A program made the translations under genes and the position numbers. Shown here in pieces: positions 56,291 through 64,000 of a DNA stretch of 64,000 bases; position 1 is the first letter of the stretch; each line of letters starts with the position of its first letter. The notes under the pieces are model-generated. The model searched no databases. It had not been told where the DNA came from and saw only the letters and a program-made list of their open reading frames with translations. The stretch comes from Cryptomeria japonica. Lineage: Eukaryota; Streptophyta; Pinopsida; Cupressales; Cupressaceae. Location of the stretch: positions 662,668,438 to 662,732,437 of the forward strand of contig NC_081414.1 of the NCBI RefSeq assembly GCF_030272615.1, in the 5' to 3' direction.

Positions 56291-57540
56291 TGTAGACACT
56301 AAAAAATGGTCAACACTCATGTCTCCTATTTTTAACATATCATGTGCATAGTCTTTAATTAAACCCCCTTTTACTAACAATTCTTCTCATTTTTAAATAA
56401 ATAAATTTAATAATTTATTTATGTGTCCCCTTTGTCCATTAATTAAATAAATTCATTTTATTTAATTAACTAACTCATAAATATGAGCAATAGATTAATA
56501 AATCATATTTATTAATTTATCATATTCATCTTCCTCCAAAATAAAGGTAATTAATAAATTTTATTTAATAATTCATCTTTATTTGCTTTTTGTGAGGAGA
56601 TAATTAATAAATCTTGTCTATTAATTATCTCTATTTATCCTCTCATGTGAAGATATTTCATGCTTTTCCTAATTTTTTATTCTTTTGTTTAATCCTCTTA
56701 TATGAAGATATTTAATAATTTCTAATTATTAAATCTTCTCTTAAAATCCTCCTAATTTTAGAATTGGAAACTAATATCTTTTCTTGATTTTCAAAAATCA
56801 ATTTTTTTTGACAATATCTCATTAATCTTAATTTTTAAATTAAAAAATGAGGTATGCATCTTCACAAATTTTCTTTTTGTGAGAGGATATTTTATTTATT
56901 TTTAATTCTTCTATTTATCTTTTCGAATGAAGATATTTAATAATTTTTAATTATTAAAATCTTCCTAATATTTTCAACTTGCTAATTTGGTATTTATGAG
57001 AAGATAATTAAAGATTTTATTATTTGTTCTCATAATATCTTCCCATTTGCTTTCTTTTATCTTCATTCTTCCCTAAATGGCAGCTCTGTCATGCACTCAA
57101 TCAGGTCCGTTCATCTAACCAAAAATCTTTTCAATCTTAGCCATCCAATCAATCCCCAATTTTTCTATAAATTGGACTTGTTTCTCATTCAATTTTAATC
57201 ATTCTTTGAGTACCCTTATTCTATCAATTTCACTCTATCTTCGCGATCTTGTTTTCCAATTGCAGTTGTCTTGTAGGTAAGATCCACAAAAATACCATTT
57301 GAAGGTGAAAGAATAACAATGAAGGTCAATGAAGGCAACACATTGGGATGGTTTGTGTATTTATTTTAATGTTTTGCTTTTGTTCTTTCATTGAATGTAT
57401 TAGAATTCATTTTCACAACTTGTTGGTTTTTGTGGTTAGCTAACTCATGTTTTATGAATCTTATGTCTGATTTGCTAAGTACATTTTTTGGTAAACCCAA
57501 CGTGAACTAACCGATTTTCTACCTTTTGCATGTTTGCAAG
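56291..57540 (+). repeat. T3: Tat-type LTR, forward
   Basis: Starts TGTAGACACTAAAAAATGG, the same start as T1, T2 and S1, with an AT-rich U3 containing AATTAAATAAATT words and a TATA box CTATAAATTGG at 57165-57175. No polypurine tract precedes it, so it is a 5' or solo LTR. The downstream end is estimated from the ~1.2 kb length of T1 and T2; no Gag follows. Confidence 0.65.
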
Positions 57541-60500
57541 TTTGTTTGTAGGTTTCTTAAAGAAATATCATTACCAACCATGTTCCCTGCAAGTATTTGC
57601 ATTCTTGAGGCAATATTTGTCTTAAGGCATCGTGTTAGACAACTCACAAGCCTTCCGTCCACATACTTTGTTTATAGTTTTTGCATTTTGTTAGTGTTTT
57701 AATGCCTTGTTTGTGCAACTTATGGTTTTAGTATTATGTTTTAAAATGGTTTACATGCTTTGTTTGTGATTCCATGTTTTGCATGTATGTCTACAAGGGA
57801 GGAATTACATTTGTTTAAAAGTTTTTGAGGTCTACACATTTCAGCATTCATACAATAATCATTGCACTCTACACAATAATGTTCCTCAAGCATTTGGGTG
57901 AACTCACAATGTTGGTTCATACTTTTTTTGTACATCCTGATTTTTGCTGAAATCATACATTTAAAAAAATATATAATGATTTAAGCTTTAAGAGGTCCCA
58001 TTTGAAGTAATGAATTGAAGAGAGTTAGATCAAAGGCTCTTAGATCAAAATTTCTTGGATAGAACCTATCTACTCCTAAATCATACATGCAATGGAGTCT
58101 CCTTTGCATCTATCAAATGCTGATAAAAAAATAATTTTACATTCGCTTTTGGAGGGTCAAATGAATTCATTTAGAAGCTTTGTTTTTTAAGTATTTATCC
58201 CTTATCATAATCTTTCCCAATAGTATAATTTTTAATATATTTAATTTCATTAATATATTTTTATTTTATTTTTTATGAATGTAGGGTTTTCACCGAACAT
58301 GAACTTCTTTGTTCAGTGCTTATGGAAAAATAGTAAACGTCACCCAAAAAATTCTGAAAAATATTTACGCACTAGGTATTGAATTTATCTTTCCAACAAA
58401 AATAAATAAATTTATTTTCATTATATATACAAGAAGTTATGTAATATCAAATGGGCATATGTCAAAATTACAATTAGCTCAACTTCAAATCTTAATAAAA
58501 TATGAAATGTTGAAAATAATGTTACAAAACTAATTGAAAACACTAGATATGGATATTAAAAAACCAAATTCGAAAGACTCACATTCATAACTATTATAGA
58601 AAAAAAGTTATGCTATACAGAGTGAGTATCACTCTTTAAAAATGTTGTTTTTTGAAAAACAACTAGTTTTCGAGGGAGATAGAAAAATGGAAGCAAATTG
58701 ATTCCAAAAATTATCAAAAAAATATTTTTGGAATCTACATACAAAATGACATAAATCACTTGTTTACATCATCTACAAATTCCTTATGGTTTAGAAGTAA
58801 TAGGTGTCTGAAGCTGAAGTTTTTTCTAATAATGAATATTGCAGTGTCAAAGTTGGCAAAATAGCGTAACCCACTATTGTGGGTTCACCCATTTATAAAA
58901 TAGTTCACATGTCTTGTCTACGTTTGACAATTTGAATGCATGCACTAACATATTTCAAAATATGTGAAAAACACCTCAAAATCTGCCATATACATTTTAA
59001 ACTTGCAAGTCCTCCTGAGCACATTGAAAAAAAAACTTTGCCAATACATTTAAAATCTGTCCCAAAAGATAATAAAAAAACGTTACAAAATTTGGTCAAT
59101 GCATTGCAGGTTTCATTGTCTATGATTTTGTTGGTTCCCCAAAATGGGGTTTACACTGCAAGAGGGTAGAAACCAAGTTGATTCTTCATATTATCTATGG
59201 AGAAGCCAACTCCAACTATCAATATCTTTAAGAACTTGGACCAACATATGACAAGGATTCTGACAAGATCCTTTTACACTTTGGGCTTTGCAAGACCCAG
59301 GAGGGTGATCCCTTAGTGAATCCGTGATCTCTGCACCATACTCACAATCTTCACCAAAACTAAGTAGATAATATCATATAAAGACTCAACAAAGAGGGAG
59401 AATGCTCAAGAATGGCGAGTTCTTCAGTAATCCTCAACCTATTGGAGCATGAGATGGACAAAACATGAAAAAACATAAAAAAAATAAAGTGATATTCTAA
59501 TATTTAGCAAATTATAGCAAGTTGTCGATGAGTCTGAACACAAAATTGACATTAAAGACATTTACAAGCTGTGATCAATGCTTTACTCCATTAGGCACCT
59601 GAATTTATACGATGTAAAATGAAAATATGACAGAATTTTATCTAATAGCATAGAATCTACGATAATATTGCCTTACAATATATCTTATCTGCAATCCCAA
59701 TCCAAACTACTTATCGAAATCCTTGCATAAGCCCTACCAATCTGCAATTCCACTCAAGCATTTAATCGACCCCTTAGATCAAAGCATGAATAGAAAATGC
59801 ATACACCATAATAATGCGATGCATGAAAAAACCCTTGATTCTACTCATTCGAAATATGATAGAATTATACACTGGAGAAATGGATCAGAAACACATTTTT
59901 ATTGAATATGTTTGCTACTTCTATCACAAAATAATTTACATATAACTCCTTCAAGAACCTGCAAAACTTAGACACTAAAAATCTTTTTATTCCTCTGTAA
60001 ATGGCTTTACAGCTTGCTCATTTCACCTAGACTCACTACTAGGACTTATCTTATCCTAAAATAAAGCTCCTAGAACCAAGAATTTGGAACAAAAATTTGA
60101 AACCAAAAATTCTCGACACCCGCCTCATGGCCTTGAATTCCCTTTTATAGAAACAAGGGAGCAAACAAGCTTTGAGCTAGAGGAGACACCTATCACAAGC
60201 CCATAAGACTGCTTGGGATTCTGTTACAAAATGTTCTTTATGATTTCCCAAAAATTGTCCATACTAGCATTCATGGTGAGGTAGAACCACAATTTCTAAT
60301 TGCATTTTGGTAGAAACAAAAACTCCTTGAGTCATGCCATTATCACCCTTGACGCCTCTAGATGGACCATAATATGCGTCATTCTGCCCTACAGAGTATT
60401 TCCCTTCCCAGAAGGGAAACTAGAACCTGACAAGAAGTAAAGTTGCCCTCAAACTAGAGGAAGAGCTCCACACTTCATGCCTAGGATCATTGAAAGTGAA

Positions 60501-62724
60501 AAAAGGGGCTCCTAGAGGAATATAATAAGAGGGGAAGGGGTCGCAACTTCCATGCCATTGCACAACTAACTAGTTGCTACCCCTTACCCAACCTTGTTCT
60601 ATTCCTACCCCTCTATGAGATCCTTCCGAAAACCCCTTTCCAACTAGTGGCAAAGGAGAAGCAAAGGATGTGTCATGAGGGGCTCCTTCAGATGAGAAAT
60701 GAATTTTAGGCCTCCACTGATTATCCTCCCAAATTTCAAGGCTCCACTGACTATAAGAATAGTCACTCAGAAAAGGGGACTTCCATCCAGGATCACAAAG
60801 TTCACTCCTTGCATGATATTGCTCAAACATCTTCCTTATCTCTAATGAAACCTCTCAAGAAAATAACGAGGTCTTTGTTCTTTTCTACCCACTCAACCAC
60901 CACCATGTTGTATTTATAATCAAAAAATCACTTCATTTGGTGGTGTTCATTCATGTGAAAAATAATCATTATGATGCTCTGTACTCATTATGTCAGCTAT
61001 GGACTTGAGAAATCATGTCTATCAAATCCAGGACTCCGTCACATTTAAGCTATCATTCCACCACATTCTGTCAATGCTCACTAGTCTAGAGCACCTAGCT
61101 CAAAGTCGTCTTTTCTTGAATTTTAGAGTTTTTGTGTGATTTCAAGTTATTTTATGTTGTAATAAGGCGGAAGAAATCCTATGATGCTTTTTGAAGCCAT
61201 AGTTTGGTTGTCCACACTTTTATTGTGCTCAGGATCCAAAATTGTCATTATCTTGAAATGTTGTCAAAATGTCAATTTTTGGTTTGTACCAAGTGGATGT
61301 CTAGAAACTTGCTATAATGTTTGGAAATGGTTTAAATCCATTGTGGCAAGCCATTTTAGTTATGTTTGGGCCTTGAGAGCCTTGGAGTGTGTTTTTGCAC
61401 TCATAGGTGAAAGTTGTCAAAAATTGGTCATGACAACTTTTCCATTTTTAGGCAAAAGTTGTCCATGAAGGAAATGGCATTGGAAGTTGGTTGGAACCAA
61501 CTTAAAATGGTGTATAAAACCTTCTAAGAATCTCCAATAACAGGTTAATCAACTTTTGGTTTGCATTCAATTCATTTGCCAAGGGTTTCCTATGCTTTTC
61601 CTCACGTTTGGATTGTTTTTGCTTTGAATTTATGCTTTTGTATGACCTGTATGGTCTGGTATGATGCTCATAATAGAATAGGAAGTTAGTAATTTGTTTT
61701 ATGAATCTAACAAGTATAATATGAAGTTCTGAAGTGTTTTGGATCAAAAGTTATCACTGTTTTTGTAAAAGTTGCTCACAAACCCTTGAAACTTGGGGTT
61801 TTGGTTGTAACAATGCATTTTACCCAAGCATCCATGAATGGAACAAGTTGCAATCTAGTGGATGGCTTGGGTAGGCTTTGTAAATAGTTTTAGAGTAGTC
61901 ATTTTGTGTTTTTGTAGGCCACAAGGAGGAGAATGGGTGAGATGAATAACACACAAGCTTGTAGCTAGTGTGTGAGGGCAACAAAGATTGCTCATTTCCA
62001 GAGCCATGGAGAAGTGATACCCCAACACATAGTGTTTTGTAAAGGTCTATGGGTTTAATAAAATAATCCAAGATTTTTTGGGTTGGTGATTTTGACTGGT
62101 GAAGAGTTTGGAGCACATCTTCCAAAGCTACCTGGAAGCCCTAAACCCCTTAAAAATAGCTATTTTTTAGTTACCCTAGTTGTACAACAAATCCAGATGG
62201 AAAAATTTGTGATCTTGTTTAACTTCTAAATGGGTATCCAAATATGTAAAAATATCTTGGGGTTTTTAGGAAATTTTGGGGAAAAATACCAAAAACTAGT
62301 CCAAGAAGGGCTAGTCAATTAGGCCTAATAGCAGCCGGTAGAAGCAAATTGAAAGCCTAGGGTTTGGGAGGAAGGTGCAAACCTTGTCAATGCATAAAAT
62401 GACCTTGAACATACCTACACAACATAACCACAACCTTTAAACATGCTGTTAGAGTGAAGATCCTTGGTGGAGGTCTTTGGAGCCTAGTTGGAGCTTTGGG
62501 AACCTAGTAGGAGACCATCTCAAAATCATAGATTTGGGTCAAAACCAACAAGAAACCTCAAGAGGATATACCTAGGAGGCAAGCCAATAGATTTTAGGCC
62601 TTGGAGGTCTAAGGAGTGTACCCTAACAAGTTACCTTGGAGGAGCTTGAGTAGAAGGGTGAGTTGGGGAGTTGGGGTGAGTAAGGGTGAATTGGAGAGCT
62701 AGGCACAAGACCTCTATATCAGAG
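57541..62724. other. No recognisable gene; may include the 5' LTR of E
   Basis: Six-frame reading shows no known motif. Details: inverted repeats GTTGTTTTT-TG-AAAAACAAC (about 58644-58663) and AACCCAC-TATT-GTGGGTT (about 58866-58883); a minus-strand TATA-like TCTATAAAAGGG (about 60144-60155); an 86-codon minus ORF at 60830-60570 with no recognised motif; and a forward TATA-like GTATAAAACC (61512-61521), which could be the promoter of the LTR that must end just before the E primer site. The start of that LTR could not be found. Confidence 0.4.
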
Positions 62725-62737
62725 TGGTATCAGAGCC
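62725..62737 (+). other. Primer-binding site of E
   Basis: TGGTATCAGAGCC, a perfect initiator-Met tRNA primer site, preceded by CTCTATATCA-GAG, so the LTR probably ends at about 62721. Confidence 0.88.
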
Positions 62738-62806
62738 ATTCTTTGAAAGATTTAGTGTATGTTAGATTGTGAAGAATCAGAAGCAAGTTCAATCCCTCCA
62801 AAGGCA

Positions 62807-64000
62807 ATGACTCCAAAAGCCATCTGATAGATGGTGACAGAGATGATAGAAGGATTGAAGGATATAGAAGGAAGCAGAGGAACCAGAGAGGCAAAGAAGG
62901 AGAAGGGAAAGGTTAAGATAGAATGGGGTGATGAGACTGATGAAGAAGTGGAAGATGGAGAGAAACCAACAATAGTAGCTATGCCTCAAGACTAAAAGTT
63001 ATTCCTAGATGCAGTCAAATCCATTTCTAAGGACAATCTAGATGGATTACCCACATATGGAGGAAACCTCAATGGAGAAGAGTTGCTAGATTGGATAGAA
63101 GCTCTCAATAATCATTTTGATTACAAAGAGGTAGCAGAAGAAAAAAGAGTTAATGTGGCCAAATCAAGAATGAGAGGATCAACATTGGTTTGGTGGAATA
63201 TGATGCAAGAAGAAAGGATACAAGAAGGCAAAAAGAAGATAACTTCATGGGAGCGTATGAAGATCAGACTTAAGGCACAATTCCTTCCAAGCGATTATGA
63301 AGTTCAAATTCATAAGAGATTGCAAAATCTGAAACAAAGGGAGCTAGATGTCAATGCTTACACAGAGGAATTCCATAAACTAAGCCTTAGAGCTAAGAAG
63401 CATGAGAATGAGGTGGAGAATTTGGCTAGATACATGAATGGATTGAGACAAAATATACAAGATGAAATTAGTAGCCTTACTCCTAATACCGTTCATAAGT
63501 GTTTTCAATTAGCATTAAGGGTAGAAGACAAAATCAAGAGGAGGAGTGAACAAAATCAAAAGTTTAGAGGTAGCAGATCGTTTAGAGGAAGGGGCACTTT
63601 TAGTAGAGGACATAAAACATCAAGGAATGAAGAAAACTCAAGGCAAGAAGGTGGTGGAGACTCTTCAAGGGGGCCATTTAGAGGATCCTTCAGAGGAAGA
63701 AACAATTCTAGGGGCAGATTTGGAATCTCAGGAAGAGGAAATTCAGTTTTCACTAGTAGATGTTAGAATTGTAATCAAGTTGGCCACACAATGGGAAGGT
63801 GTCCGGAGAAAGAAACCAACTCTTCACACTCCTACATGGGTGAGAGAAGAACATAATTAGTGTAGGAAGAAGACAATCAAAGTATGTCTTCCCCTCTTAG
63901 CAAGGCAGACCCAGTGACAGATGGTGAAAGTCTGCTGCTAAGAAGGTCTTTGTTGAAGATTCCTCAAGCTCAAGAGCCACCACAAATGAAGAGTTTGTTT
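62807..64000 (+). pseudogene. gag: E: Ty3/gypsy gag (chromovirus-like), leaves the window
   Basis: The frame from ATG 62807 has stops at 62825-62830 and about 62993, then stays open from 63083 to 63766. It encodes LDWIEALNNHFDY, STLVWWNMM, SWERMKIRLKAQFLPSDYE, ELDVNAYTEEFHKLSLRA and ARYMNGLRQNIQDEISSL, the retrotransposon Gag fold of chromovirus-type elements. An Arg/Gly/Ser-rich tail and a zinc knuckle follow, C-x2-C-x4-H-x4-C (RC-stop-NCNQVGHTMGRC); the TAG at 63764-63766 replaces the residue after the first Cys. The same phase continues toward protease (LSKADPVTDGESLLLRR) to the end of the window. Confidence 0.85.

Noticed and set aside
56286-58875. Possible target duplication CTATT flanking T3
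   Set aside because: CTATT follows a CCCA at about 58870, which would make a 2.6 kb LTR with its TATA box too far from the 3' end. A chance match of a 5-mer is more likely.
60570-60830. Reverse 86-codon ORF
   Set aside because: No recognisable motif or conserved neighbour and no start-site evidence; described as part of an unassigned interval.
63546-63860. Overlapping forward ORF in the E gag
   Set aside because: A +1 shadow of the Arg/Gly-rich Gag tail; the knuckle lies in the other phase.

Overview
This is nuclear DNA of a land plant with no host gene I can support. Almost all of it is old, nested LTR retrotransposon sequence. The number of decayed Ty3/gypsy and Ty1/copia copies, the many premature stops and the stacked insertions suggest a large, slowly purged genome; a conifer would fit, but that is inference. 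No rRNA, tRNA or CRISPR array was seen. Element names (T1, A, T2, C, G4, B, S1-S5, T3, E) are mine.

Layout. 1-12500 (+): T1, a Tat-lineage Ty3/gypsy element whose 5' end lies outside the window. It carries gag, protease, a G-patch linker, RT, two RNase H domains and integrase, then a long 3' region with three tandem arrays and a reverse-strand plant-mobile-domain ORF, a polypurine tract and an LTR. 12740-16296 (-): A, a copia-type LTR element with a zinc-knuckle Gag and an unknown ORF2 instead of pol. 16297-32062 (-): T2, a second Tat element (5' LTR, long leader, gag, PR, RT, RNH, INT and the tail of an antisense ORF), with solo LTR S3 in its leader. 32063-56012 (-): C, an ordinary copia element (UBN2-type Gag, PR, INT, RT, RNase H) split by about 18 kb of later insertions. 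Inside C lies G4 (34247-51193, -), a gypsy element with paired ~1.38 kb LTRs, itself hit by S1 (solo LTR in its 3' LTR), S4 (solo LTR in its RNase H) and B (40469-46877). B is a non-autonomous element built like A, with a ~1090-codon ORF2. S5 is a forward copia-type LTR beside G4. 56291-~57540 (+): T3, a Tat-type LTR. 57541-62724: no recognisable gene. 62725-64000 (+): primer site and gag of a third gypsy type, E, leaving the window.

Relative ages. C is older than G4 and T2, which both interrupt it; G4 is older than B, S1 and S4; T2 is older than S3 and probably older than A. No element here has intact reading frames.

Most interesting content: (1) A and B form a family of pol-less LTR elements with a coiled-coil, four-knuckle Gag lacking a visible capsid domain and a shared ORF2 of unknown function. 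(2) T1 keeps a roughly 640-codon antisense plant-mobile-domain frame with no frameshift, and T2 keeps the tail of a similar ORF in the same position. (3) G4 carries an RNase H domain between protease and RT, an unusual order.
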